64,000 nucleotides of DNA from Glaciecola punicea ACAM 611. Its GTDB lineage: Bacteria; Pseudomonadota; Gammaproteobacteria; Enterobacterales; Alteromonadaceae. The translations under genes and the position numbers were made by a program. Positions 17,998 to 26,249 of the stretch are shown piece after piece; within the stretch, counting starts at the first letter, position 1; the number at the start of each line of letters is the position of its first letter. The notes under the pieces were generated by a model. That model was given only the letters and a program-made list of their open reading frames with translations. It ran no database searches and was not told the origin of the DNA. The DNA lies in assembly GCF_000252165.1 (NCBI RefSeq), contig NZ_BAET01000012.1:1-64000 (forward strand), written 5' to 3'.

Positions 17998-19143
17998 ATG
18001 CACGCATTCAAATACTACCTAGCCACTGCCATCCTATTTTTTGCAGTATCATCTTTCGCCCAAACAAAACCCATGTGGCCAGGCGCGGAATATTCTGCCG
18101 ATATACCCACCGTTGAATCGGTGTTAGGCTATGCCATAGGCGAGCGTATTACCTCGCATGCAGATTCGCTTAAATACTTTGAGGCCTTAGTTGCGGCGGC
18201 CCCTAAACGCATTACACTCGTAGAGTATGGCAAAACATGGCAGGGCCGCAGTCTTGTTTATGCGGTGCTAGGAAGTGGCGAAACACTGGCTAATTTACCC
18301 GTCTTTTAAGCTAACATGCAGCGTTTGTCTGATCCACGCCTCACCAGCAAAGCCGCAGCACAAGCGCTTATAAAAGCTTTGCCAGCCTCGGTATGGCTAG
18401 GCTACCCCATTACCGCAATTCGTGTCGCGCAATTAGATGATGCAGACTTAGCCCGCTATGACGTACTTATTTTGCCTTCTGGTGACTACCCTGATAATAA
18501 AGATATGATCAGCAGTATCCGCAGTTGGGTAAAAGCAGGCGGCGTGTTGCTTACCTTAGGTGATGCCACCGAGTTTGCCGCTAGCAAAGACACCGGCCTG
18601 CTGGCGCTTAAGCTTGAGCTGGCGCTTAAACAAGACGGCGATGGCAAAGACGAAAAAGACAAAAACGGAAAAGACAAAAACGATTCTACTTCTCGTGAGG
18701 ATGACGCAGTCGCCGCAAAACAGATAAACGCTAAAGAAGATTTCTTTAAGGCGATTGAAAGTCACAAAGATTCTCCTGATAGTGTGCCGGGGATCTTAGC
18801 TAAAATTGATATTGATACCGAGCACTGGCTAGCCGCAGGGGTAAGCAGCAAGGTGTATGGATTGGTCAGAGGTGACACTATATTTCAGCCTATTAAATTA
18901 GCCGACGGCATCAACGTTGCTTCATTTTCAGCGAAAGACACGCTACTGGCCAGCGGTTACATATGGGAAGAAAACTTAGCGCAAATGCCGTTTAAACCCT
19001 TTATGGTGCAACAACCATTGGGCAAAGGCATGGTTATTGCGTTTACCCAAGACATCGCGGTGCGTGCTTATCAAGACGGTTTGAATATTTTGTTAGCCAA
19101 CAGTATCTTTTTAGCCCCTGCGCACACTGATAAATTGCATTAG
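17998..19143 (+). pseudogene. M14 zinc peptidase, catalytic domain deleted
   Basis: Two same-frame pieces separated only by a TAA at 18307. The first has a signal peptide and the typical N-terminus ending LVYAVLGSGETLANLPVF. After the stop, the frame resumes NMQRLSDPRLTSKAAAQALIKALPASVWLGY, the segment that normally leads straight into the zinc motif HGNE. Instead it jumps to PITAIRVAQLDDADLARYDVLILPSG, part of the C-terminal domain. The intact relative at 48342-50906 has MGYSVHGNE at the first place and LGVPVT at the second, so a precise in-frame deletion at an 'LGY' microhomology removed the peptidase domain. A charged low-complexity insert (DGKDEKDKNGKDKND) follows. It cannot be a working carboxypeptidase. 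Confidence 0.85.
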
Positions 19144-19217
19144 TGAATTGCTTGTAAGGATGGCAGCGCACTTTATAAGCAGCTTACGTTTAAATTGCCG
19201 CTGCAGGCCCCTGGCTG

Positions 19218-20039
19218 TTAAGGATTACAAAGCGTGCAAAAAGCAGCCGAAGCGCTCCCAGAAACTTCGCTGCTTTGCTTTTCAAAATGACAGGCATCGC
19301 ACTTTAGCGCCCTAGGCGCTTGTTTTGTGGTTTTTGCGCCACAATATTCGCAGGGCAAAAATCTGACATCTTTATCACCATGTTTTTGCACAAAATTAAC
19401 CGTCCGGCATCGTGGGCAATGGCTTTGCAGGCGCTTCACCACATCTTGCGCGGCCAGCGCAATAGTTTGTTGCCGGGCAGGGCAGTGGTGAGCTCTAAAG
19501 TCGGGTTCAACAACACAAGGCCATTGCTTCACTAATGGCAAAATATCGCTAAAGTCGAGGCCTTTATGCCACTGCTTACCCTGCAGAAGGAGCCATTTTT
19601 GGGACGAGCCGAATTGTGCTATAAAAGGCTGCATTTTTTCACCTAAGGCGATTTCGTTTTTGGCCTCAATGGCTTGTAAGCCTATAAACTGCTGCGCAAA
19701 TCCAATTACTTCTATTTTTGTTTTTATATCAACAAATGCGATCACCTCCGTGTTGGTAGTTGCGCCGGTAATGAAGGTGCTAAAGCTTCCTTCGCTGCCA
19801 AGCCCTTGTGTGCGTTTGGTAAGTTCGCAGGCTAAGTAGGCTTTTTTTAAGGCGGCATCGACAGGCGAGAGTGTGCGTTTGATTTTGTTGTCAAACGTGC
19901 CTAGTTCATCTGTATCAAAGGCGCTGGTGCGCTCTATTTGTGCGCCAAATGCTGTATGAAAAATAGGTCTTAATAAATCTTCTTTGCCATGCTTTGTGAG
20001 CAGCGCAATGTGTTTTTCTATTAGAAAATGTGTTGTCAT
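19218..20039 (-). CDS. DUF6671 zinc-ribbon protein
   Basis: A protein of about 273 residues of the DUF6671 family: LLTKHGKEDLLRPIFHTAFG, FDTDELGTFDNKIKRTLSPVDAALKKA and a C-terminal set of CxxC pairs (CPRC, CEYC, CDAC, CTLC) forming zinc ribbons, the second with the GAKTTKQAPR linker. Function unknown; zinc ribbons suggest nucleic acid or protein contact. A GTG nine bases upstream of the chosen ATG is an alternative start; no strong ribosome site is visible for either. Confidence 0.75.
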   Translation of the reverse strand: MTTHFLIEKHIALLTKHGKEDLLRPIFHTAFGAQIERTSAFDTDELGTFDNKIKRTLSPVDAALKKAYLACELTKRTQGLGSEGSFSTFITGATTNTEVIAFVDIKTKIEVIGFAQQFIGLQAIEAKNEIALGEKMQPFIAQFGSSQKWLLLQGKQWHKGLDFSDILPLVKQWPCVVEPDFRAHHCPARQQTIALAAQDVVKRLQSHCPRCRTVNFVQKHGDKDVRFLPCEYCGAKTTKQAPRALKCDACHFEKQSSEVSGSASAAFCTLCNP

Positions 20040-20158
20040 CTTTGGCACGTTTAATATATTGAGGCTTAGTTTATACAGTATAAACTAAGCGCGTGTGCAA
20101 TAAGAAGAAAGTAGGGTGAATCAAAGTTATTAGCCGGGCTTTGCTTATGCTTTTAGTT

Positions 20159-21205
20159 TTAGTCGTCGCTGTTAAATTCTACTATAAATATATTCCAGAA
20201 TACGAGAAATAGAGCTGCTATAAGCGGGCCTAAAACAAAACCAGTTATGCCAAATATCGACAATCCGCCTAGTGTTGAAAACAGGACCAGATAATCTGGC
20301 AGCTTGGTGTCACGACCAACCAAAATAGGCCGCAGTACATTGTCTGCCAAGCCAATTATAATCGCGCCATATGCCACTAATATGGTTGCTTCAATCCAAC
20401 TGCCTGTGGCATATAAATAGACAGACACAGGCAACCAAACTAAGCTAGCACCCACGGCCGGGATCAATGACAAAAATGCCATTATCACGCCCCACAGAAG
20501 CGCCCCGGGAATACCCAGTAACTGGAAAATAATGCCGCCTAAGGCACCCTGCACAAAAGCAACCACTAAGTTACCCTTAACGGTCGCGCGGGCGACCTCG
20601 ACAAATTTACTAAAAAGCTTATGTTCGCGCTCATCACCTAACGGTAATGCTTGAATGAGTAAGTTAGTTAATCGGTGGCCATCACGCAGCAAGAAAAAGG
20701 TCAAATAAATCATTAACGCCAAGCTGAGTAAAAAAGCGAATGTGTTTTGTCCTACTGTGAAAGCTTCTTCTGCTAAAAACTTACTGCCGCTAATAGCTGT
20801 TGCTGATATATTTTGTCGCACTACGCTTGCATCAATCCCAAAACGCTCAAGTACAGTGTTGACGATCGGGAATGCCGTTTGAACGTCATTGAACAACTTA
20901 CCTGCATTAATATTTCCAGAGTCTAACTGCTGATAAAAGGCAACCCCTTCTTGTATAAAGGTGTATGCAATAGCCAGGGATGGGATTATCACAATAATAA
21001 GTGCGATAAACAAAGTGGCTAGGGCTGCTCGGTTTGGCTTATCACCCAGCTTACTGAGTAGTTTTTGGTACACAGGGTAAAAAATAACAGCCACCACACA
21101 GGCCCAAAAAATGGCGCCCCAAAATGGGATTAATACCCACACAAAGGCAATACTGACAAAAGCGAGTGTGATTAAAAATGACCGCTTCTCTAAGGATTCG
21201 CGCAT
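20159..21205 (-). CDS. AI-2E family transporter (PerM/YdiK type)
   Basis: A 348-residue integral membrane protein of the AI-2E exporter family, recognised by paired N-terminal helices, a central amphipathic region and the C-terminal signature LIPAVGASLVWLPVSVYLYATGSW followed by ADNVLRPILVGRDTKLPDYLVLFSTLGGLSIFGITGFVLGPLIAALF. Members export autoinducer-2 or act as ion antiporters; which applies is not visible. It is transcribed towards the DUF6671 gene on the same strand. Confidence 0.9.
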   Translation of the reverse strand: MRESLEKRSFLITLAFVSIAFVWVLIPFWGAIFWACVVAVIFYPVYQKLLSKLGDKPNRAALATLFIALIIVIIPSLAIAYTFIQEGVAFYQQLDSGNINAGKLFNDVQTAFPIVNTVLERFGIDASVVRQNISATAISGSKFLAEEAFTVGQNTFAFLLSLALMIYLTFFLLRDGHRLTNLLIQALPLGDEREHKLFSKFVEVARATVKGNLVVAFVQGALGGIIFQLLGIPGALLWGVIMAFLSLIPAVGASLVWLPVSVYLYATGSWIEATILVAYGAIIIGLADNVLRPILVGRDTKLPDYLVLFSTLGGLSIFGITGFVLGPLIAALFLVFWNIFIVEFNSDD

Positions 21206-21469
21206 ATTTTAGTACCTTGGTTTTAAAGAGTTTTGTACGAATATTCGACAAACTCTCAAATTGATAACTGTGACAATACAATTGATAATTTAATTTACCA
21301 TAACTGATAAGAATAATCGGTATTTAAGCGGTAAAAGTGCGCGTTTTATTTATCTGTCTCAATACACGCTTTGTGCAGTAATTGCGCCAAAAGTGAGCGC
21401 TTAAGCTTACTTTATGGTAGTCTTTTGGGCTGCTTTTTAGTCTTCTTATCAAACGAGTTATGTAAATCA

Positions 21470-22705
21470 ATGGAAACCGCAAGAGTTAGCGTCAACCCGC
21501 CCGCCGCGGCTAGGTTGCCGCTAGTAGAATTTATTTTATTAATGGCCTTATTAACGTCATTAGTCGCCCTTAGCATAGACGCCATGCTGCCTGCGCTTGA
21601 TCAAATTGGCGCTGAACTTAATAGCACCAGCGCGCAGCAAACCTACCTTATTGTGTCTATATTTTTCGTTGGTATGGCCGCAGGTCAAATATTCTTTGGC
21701 CCGTTTGCCGACGCTCGTGGACGTAGGCTAACCATATTAGTCGGCTTAATCATCTTTTTAATTGGCACTGCGGTGTGTTATTTTGCCAACAGCATTGAGG
21801 TGTTACTGGCGGGTAGGCTTATTCAGGCCTTTGGCGTGTCGGGGCCGCGAGTTGCTTCAATGGCCTTGGTGCGCGACCTTTACGTAGGCGACGCGATGGC
21901 GAGAGTTATGTCCTTTACCACCGTTATTTTTATTCTGGTGCCCATGATAGCGCCGCTGATGGGTCAGGTGGTCATGGTGCATTATGGCTGGCGTCACATA
22001 TTCACGGTGTTTGCGATTGTGGCGGTAATATCAGCGCTGTGGTTTTTCAGCAGACAAAAAGAAACGTTGCCGAGAGCGAAACGGGTTAAATTTAGCTTTC
22101 CTCATTTTGGCCGATCCTTAGTATGGCTGGTAAAACAGCCAGCTGTAATGGGGCCTGCGGTTGGCATGGGATTCATTTTTGGTGCTTTTTTAGCCTATTT
22201 GAGCGGGTCACAAACTATATTTCAAGACATTTACGATACCGGCGAATATTTCCCTTTGCTGTTTGCGCTATTAGCCTTTGCCATAGGTGCGGCTTCATTG
22301 TTCAACGGTATTATGGTGGTAAGGCTTGGCATTCTTAAGCTGGTTGGTTTTGCCCTAAGCATGACGGTGGTATTTGGCTTTATGCTGGTCGGCATTAGTA
22401 TTGCCTATGCGGGTATACCGCCGCTGTGGCTGTTTATCTCGGTTATGTTTTTTGGGTTTTTCTTTTTAGGCGTGCTGTTTGGTAATTTAAACTCATTGGC
22501 TATGGTGCCGGTGGGTCATATGGCAGGTGTAGGTGCTGCCTTTGTGGGATCATTCACGAGTGTGCTTGCGGTGCCTATTGCAACATTTATCAATATTTTT
22601 CTACAGGATGACATCGCGCCCATCGCCTACGGCTTCTTAATCTTTGGCATGATGACTTATTTTGCGGTAAAACTCGGCATTAAATACACGCCTCTAGACA
22701 GTTAA
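21470..22705 (+). CDS. Bcr/CflA-type MFS drug efflux transporter
   Basis: Start placed at the ATG 21470 (METARVSV), since the longer TTG frame adds an unlikely second hydrophobic leader. The 411-residue product has 12 predicted helices and the major facilitator motif A as GQIFFGPFADARGRR, with IDAMLPALDQIGAELN in helix 1, typical of the Bcr/CflA subfamily that exports bicyclomycin, chloramphenicol or sulfonamides. The actual substrate is unknown. Confidence 0.88.
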   Translation: METARVSVNPPAAARLPLVEFILLMALLTSLVALSIDAMLPALDQIGAELNSTSAQQTYLIVSIFFVGMAAGQIFFGPFADARGRRLTILVGLIIFLIGTAVCYFANSIEVLLAGRLIQAFGVSGPRVASMALVRDLYVGDAMARVMSFTTVIFILVPMIAPLMGQVVMVHYGWRHIFTVFAIVAVISALWFFSRQKETLPRAKRVKFSFPHFGRSLVWLVKQPAVMGPAVGMGFIFGAFLAYLSGSQTIFQDIYDTGEYFPLLFALLAFAIGAASLFNGIMVVRLGILKLVGFALSMTVVFGFMLVGISIAYAGIPPLWLFISVMFFGFFFLGVLFGNLNSLAMVPVGHMAGVGAAFVGSFTSVLAVPIATFINIFLQDDIAPIAYGFLIFGMMTYFAVKLGIKYTPLDS

Positions 22706-22726
22706 TACACTGCATGTTTACGCGCC

Positions 22727-23008
22727 TTAACTTTTTACGTTTATGTGTGCGTGCAAGTCGTCTGTAATAATTTCCACTATCAAAAAAAACAAACCTGCCG
22801 ACAGTGCATTGCCCGACACTTTGTTGCGCAGGTTGCTTGAGCTGAGCACCACGTCGCGCTGCTCTAATTTCTCGACTATGCCGTCGTAGGTCATTTCATA
22901 CTCAACCATTAACTTTTTTATGTGTAACGTAGTTGCTTTAGCGTACGGTAGAATTGACTTCTTGTTATTGACGCTTATATTAACTTGGCTGTGATTACTT
23001 GTTTGCAT
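22727..23008 (-). CDS. DUF6471 small protein
   Basis: Start placed at 23008 (MQTSNHS), giving 93 residues; an upstream in-frame extension to 23074 would run into the promoter palindrome region. The core LHIKKLMVEYEMTYDGIVEKLEQRDVVLSSSNLRNKVSGNALSAGLFFLIVEII reads like a helix-turn-helix-type DUF6471 domain. It is divergent from yjfI across a long palindrome, so it may be a regulator of that operon or simply share its promoter region. Inference only. Confidence 0.65.
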   Translation of the reverse strand: MQTSNHSQVNISVNNKKSILPYAKATTLHIKKLMVEYEMTYDGIVEKLEQRDVVLSSSNLRNKVSGNALSAGLFFLIVEIITDDLHAHINVKS

Positions 23009-23113
23009 AGTAGGATAGTCCTTTGCGATGATAAAACCGTACCTACAGTATAGCGGCCAACGCAATTTATACAACGCAAATGTTATGCATTACGAGCAGT
23101 TGCAATAAATAAT

Positions 23114-23145
23114 AAATAATTGCAACAAATGTGTTGCAATTATTT
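23114..23145. promoter_or_regulatory. 14-bp perfect palindromic operator
   Basis: AAATAATTGCAACA (23114-23127) and its exact complement TGTTGCAATTATTT (23132-23145) are separated by four bases, in the divergent region between the DUF6471 gene and yjfI. It overlaps the presumed -35 region of the yjf promoter, as a repressor site would. No T-run follows, so it is not a terminator. Confidence 0.7.
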
Positions 23146-23164
23146 CTAAACTCACTATTATAAT
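23134..23164 (+). promoter_or_regulatory. Candidate yjf operon promoter
   Basis: A perfect TATAAT at 23159-23164 sits 46 bases before the yjfI start. The best upstream hexamer is TTGCAA at 23134-23139 (19-base spacer), inside the palindrome arm, which is what one expects of an operator-blocked promoter. Confidence 0.5.
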
Positions 23165-23209
23165 CAACGTCAAACACAAAAAGTAAATTGCTTTTTAACG
23201 GAGACCAAC

Positions 23210-23599
23210 ATGACAACGAAGCGCGACCACATTCTTTCGCTGATGAACGAACAGATTAATTTTACAGCAGAAGTGGAAGGAGACTGCATTAGCATCTCTA
23301 ATGACGAGGGCGTAGACGCTTTCTTGGTAGTAGGCGAACAACAGATTGTGGTGGAAACTATATTATTCCCCCTAAGCGCCGTGAAAGACGTGGCCGCCTT
23401 AGACCATGATATTTTACGTACGCACCGCTTGGTGCCTTTATCAACCATCGCAGTATCGCGCATTGGCGAAGACGAATATTACGTTGCGTTTGGTGCATTA
23501 AGTTTCGACAGCAAAGACGAAGTGGTAGTTGAAGAAGTAGAGGCTCTGTTTGCAAACGTGCCAGAGTTTATAGAATTATATTCAGAACATTTAAAATAG
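23210..23599 (+). CDS. yjfI: YjfI family protein (DUF2170)
   Basis: A 129-residue DUF2170 protein, first gene of the yjfIJKLMC operon. It carries INFTAEVEGDCISISNDEGVDAFLVVGEQQIVVETILFPLSAVKD and the acidic C-terminus. GGAG lies about six bases before the ATG. Function unknown; in other gammaproteobacteria it likewise precedes the PspA paralogue YjfJ. It follows the palindrome-bearing promoter. Confidence 0.88.
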   Translation: MTTKRDHILSLMNEQINFTAEVEGDCISISNDEGVDAFLVVGEQQIVVETILFPLSAVKDVAALDHDILRTHRLVPLSTIAVSRIGEDEYYVAFGALSFDSKDEVVVEEVEALFANVPEFIELYSEHLK

Positions 23600-23612
23600 T
23601 AGGAGTCAGATC

Positions 23613-24296
23613 ATGAGTTTAGGTAGATTATGGACAGCACTGAAAGGCCATACCAACAAATCCCTTGAAGATGCTGCAGATTCACAGGCGCTGACTATTT
23701 TGGATCAGCAAATACGCGAAGCCAAAAAGGAAATTCAACTGTGTGGGCAAAGTCTTCATTCCATCGCAGCGAAGCGCAAAATGGCGCAAAACAAGATAGA
23801 ATCTTATAATGCTGATATTGACAAATACAGCCAAAGCGCCGCTCAGCATGCTGAAACTAATCGTGAACTAGCGCTAGAGTGCGCCCAGCGCGTTGGTGAA
23901 ATTGAAAACCTAAAGGCAAGTGAGCAGAAAATTTTAGACAGCTATATGAAGAACGAAGGCTCGCTTAAGTCAAACCTAGTCACGGCAAAAAACAATTTGC
24001 GTATGCTAGAACAGCAGGTTGATCAGGTGAAGGCCACTCAAGCCGTACAAAAAGCCCAAGTAGCAGCTTCTACTCATTTTGAGGGCGGCAACAGCAAGGT
24101 AAAAACCGCGCTAGACAGTCTAGAGCGTATCAAGCAAAAGCAGGCTGAAAGAGAAGCCGCACTTGACGCATCAGCTGAATTAGCAGAAATTGAAACAGGG
24201 GCAGACCTTGACAATAAGCTGCGCCAGGCAGGCGGCAGCGCCGGCGGCGGTTCAAGTGAAGATATGCTGGCGAAAATTTTAGCAGGCAAAAAGTAG
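23613..24296 (+). CDS. yjfJ: YjfJ, PspA/IM30-family protein
   Basis: A 227-residue coiled-coil protein of the PspA/IM30 (ESCRT-III-like) family. It opens MSLGRLWTALKGHTNKSLEDAADSQALTILDQQIREAKKE and has long heptad helices up to about residue 190, then a Gly/Ser-rich tail with SEDMLAKILAGKK. PspA relatives coat and stabilise stressed membranes. An AGGAG ribosome site precedes it, 13 bases after yjfI. One CTAGACAGTCTAG copy lies within it, coding LDSL. Confidence 0.92.
   Translation: MSLGRLWTALKGHTNKSLEDAADSQALTILDQQIREAKKEIQLCGQSLHSIAAKRKMAQNKIESYNADIDKYSQSAAQHAETNRELALECAQRVGEIENLKASEQKILDSYMKNEGSLKSNLVTAKNNLRMLEQQVDQVKATQAVQKAQVAASTHFEGGNSKVKTALDSLERIKQKQAEREAALDASAELAEIETGADLDNKLRQAGGSAGGGSSEDMLAKILAGKK
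24111..24123. repeat. Dispersed motif copy 1 (perfect palindrome)
   Basis: CTAGACAGTCTAG, inside yjfJ, read in frame as LDSLE. Confidence 0.8.
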
Positions 24297-24353
24297 CCAT
24301 TTTTTATTCACATATCACCTGTGGTATTAAACGCTACACAACAAAAATCATAC

Positions 24354-24386
24354 AGATGCGCCCAACATAATGTTGTCGGCGCATCT
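24354..24386 (+). other. Intra-operon stem-loop
   Basis: AGATGCGCC (24354-24362) pairs with GGCGCATCT (24378-24386), with a further inner CAACAT/ATGTTG match, in the 200-base gap between yjfJ and yjfK. No T-run follows. It may be an mRNA-stabilising or partial-termination hairpin that sets higher YjfI/YjfJ output. Confidence 0.6.
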
Positions 24387-24496
24387 ATACATTCAGTCAT
24401 TCGATGAGATGCTGACATGGTCGATAATTTTGTTAATTTTATTTTCGCTAATTCGGCCCATACTGGCAACTAACTAATAAGTCGCGGAGCCACCAC

Positions 24497-25141
24497 ATGT
24501 TCAATTTTTTCAAGAAAAAACCACCACCAGTCCCCTCTATCAATAAACCCGAAGTGATGGGTCTTTGCGTGGGCTCTAGCTTCGATATTGATAAACTTGC
24601 TTTTCAACTGATTCTAGAAGAACTGGTTATTAGCGGCATTGCCGACACACAGCTCATTCAAGGGGCGGGTAGGGTCGACTTAGGCTCAAGTGTATTGCTA
24701 CGTTTTTATACCGACGATGAAGCCTGGCTGCAGGTAGTGTGTGAAGGCGGCGAGCTAGAAGAAAACATCGTGGATGTGACTTTATTTCATTACTACGACA
24801 CCCTACACGTTAACGCCGCTGAATGGGACGACATTTTGGCGAATAAAATTGGCGCGCCTACCTATTCGCTCGAGGGTAGGGAGTATGAGCGAGTATGGAC
24901 GAGCATTGCCACTTATCATCCGCCGGTGGCGATGCAAGAAAAAACCTTTGATGACACTAATGACATTAGCGAAACCGACCAGTTTGTTATGCTATTTGAA
25001 CGCGCGCTTAGCGATGGCTCTTTTGAGCAATTATATTTGTCTGGCGAAGAAAGCCTAAACGATAATAATCAGCTAGAAAGATGTTTAGTCATTAGCACTG
25101 GTGTTAAGCTAACGTCAACTCAAATTAGGGTGAACGGCTAA
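24497..25141 (+). CDS. yjfK: YjfK family protein (DUF2491)
   Basis: A 214-residue DUF2491 protein, recognised from its core: LVISGIADTQLIQGAGRVDLGSSVLLRFYTDDEAWLQVVCEGG, then DVTLFHYYDTLHV and the internal Tyr-rich SLEGREYERVW. No catalytic motif is seen. Its place between the PspA paralogue and DUF350 is conserved, so it probably serves the same membrane-associated process. Confidence 0.88.
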   Translation: MFNFFKKKPPPVPSINKPEVMGLCVGSSFDIDKLAFQLILEELVISGIADTQLIQGAGRVDLGSSVLLRFYTDDEAWLQVVCEGGELEENIVDVTLFHYYDTLHVNAAEWDDILANKIGAPTYSLEGREYERVWTSIATYHPPVAMQEKTFDDTNDISETDQFVMLFERALSDGSFEQLYLSGEESLNDNNQLERCLVISTGVKLTSTQIRVNG

Positions 25142-25206
25142 GCTGCTCATTTTAAAATCGTTTTACGCAAACAGCGTGTAAATACTAACACTCAATGGAA
25201 AATACT

Positions 25207-25620
25207 ATGGAAAACTACAACTTACTAATTGGCATATCACATTTTGCCCTGTACTTCGGTATTGCAATTTTGTTTTTGATTATATTCAAAACCGTGTATG
25301 CGTGGATTACCCCGCATGCTGAATGGAAGCTAATTAAAGAAGACAAAAACACCGCGGCAGCGGTTGCCTTTGGTGGCGCAATTATTGGATTTTCTGCCGC
25401 GCTTGGGGGCGCAGTAAGTAACTCTCAAGGATTAATCGACTTTGCTATTTGGGGCGTTGTCGCGCTGCTGGCGCAAATTATTGCCTTTGCAATAGTACGA
25501 TTCGTGTTTATGCCAAAAATAAGTACCCGAATTGAAAATAACGAAGTAAGCGCTGGCCTAGTGTTAGGCTCAACAAATGTTGCGGTTGGTCTAATTAACG
25601 CCGCTTGCATGACCTATTAA
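25207..25620 (+). CDS. yjfL: YjfL, DUF350 membrane protein
   Basis: A small membrane protein of about 137 residues with four helices in two DUF350 repeats. The FGGAIIGFSAALGGA motif in repeat one is echoed by LVLGSTNVAVGLINAACMTY at the end of repeat two. The ATG at 25207 has GGAAA at suitable spacing; the ATG at 25195 is an alternative adding four residues. DUF350 proteins accompany PspA-like and glutathionylspermidine-synthase-like genes and may form small membrane channels; that is inference. Confidence 0.85.
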   Translation: MENYNLLIGISHFALYFGIAILFLIIFKTVYAWITPHAEWKLIKEDKNTAAAVAFGGAIIGFSAALGGAVSNSQGLIDFAIWGVVALLAQIIAFAIVRFVFMPKISTRIENNEVSAGLVLGSTNVAVGLINAACMTY

Positions 25621-25631
25621 GGGAGGCTTGT

Positions 25632-26249
25632 ATGAAACGATCTTCAATACTCGATTTATCGGCATTAAGAAAGCGCACGCGTATATTTGTGCTAGCGCCG
25701 ATTTCTTTGGCGGTTATGGCCGGTTGTTCAGGTGGTGGACAAAATGAGCAGGTAGCTTTCGTTACTTCTGTTGACAACTGCGCTAGTAGCACCAAACTGT
25801 CGGTTATAGAGTGTCAGGCTGCCTATGAAGAAGCGGTAAAAGAAGCCGAGTCTACTGCCCCGCGTTATCAATATCAGCGCGATTGCCAAGCCGAGTTTGG
25901 CAATTGTGAAAACCGAGGGGGCTTTTTTGTACCCTTTATGGCCGGCTACATAGTGTCTAATATCGTCAGCGATTCGATGGAGCGTAAGCATAGATTCACC
26001 AACTCGCATCCATCTTATATGTATCGGGGGCCGGGCCAGTTTCGCAATAAAATAATGACCAGTGACGGATTTGTGGTGGGTTCGCCAGGGCAAAGCTCAT
26101 ATCGTGTGCCCAGAGATGCTTTGAAACCTAAACCTGCCGTTACGCGCACTATTTCACGTGGTGGTTTCGGGGCAACGGCGTCGGCTAAAAGCAACTGGGG
26201 CAGTTCAAGGGCCACTAGCAGAAGCAGTTCAAGAGGCTGGGGCGGCTAA
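25632..26249 (+). CDS. yjfM: YjfM, DUF1190 lipoprotein
   Basis: Start at 25632 is fixed by GGGAGG eight bases upstream. The 205-residue product has a signal peptide and lipobox VMAGC (Cys about residue 32), then the DUF1190 core: CQAAYEEAVKEAESTAPRYQYQRDCQAEFGNCE and FFVPFMAGYIVSNI. It ends in a Ser/Arg/Gly-rich tail. It is probably anchored in an envelope membrane. Its TAA is directly followed by the yjfC ATG, so the two are coupled. Confidence 0.88.
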   Translation: MKRSSILDLSALRKRTRIFVLAPISLAVMAGCSGGGQNEQVAFVTSVDNCASSTKLSVIECQAAYEEAVKEAESTAPRYQYQRDCQAEFGNCENRGGFFVPFMAGYIVSNIVSDSMERKHRFTNSHPSYMYRGPGQFRNKIMTSDGFVVGSPGQSSYRVPRDALKPKPAVTRTISRGGFGATASAKSNWGSSRATSRSSSRGWGG

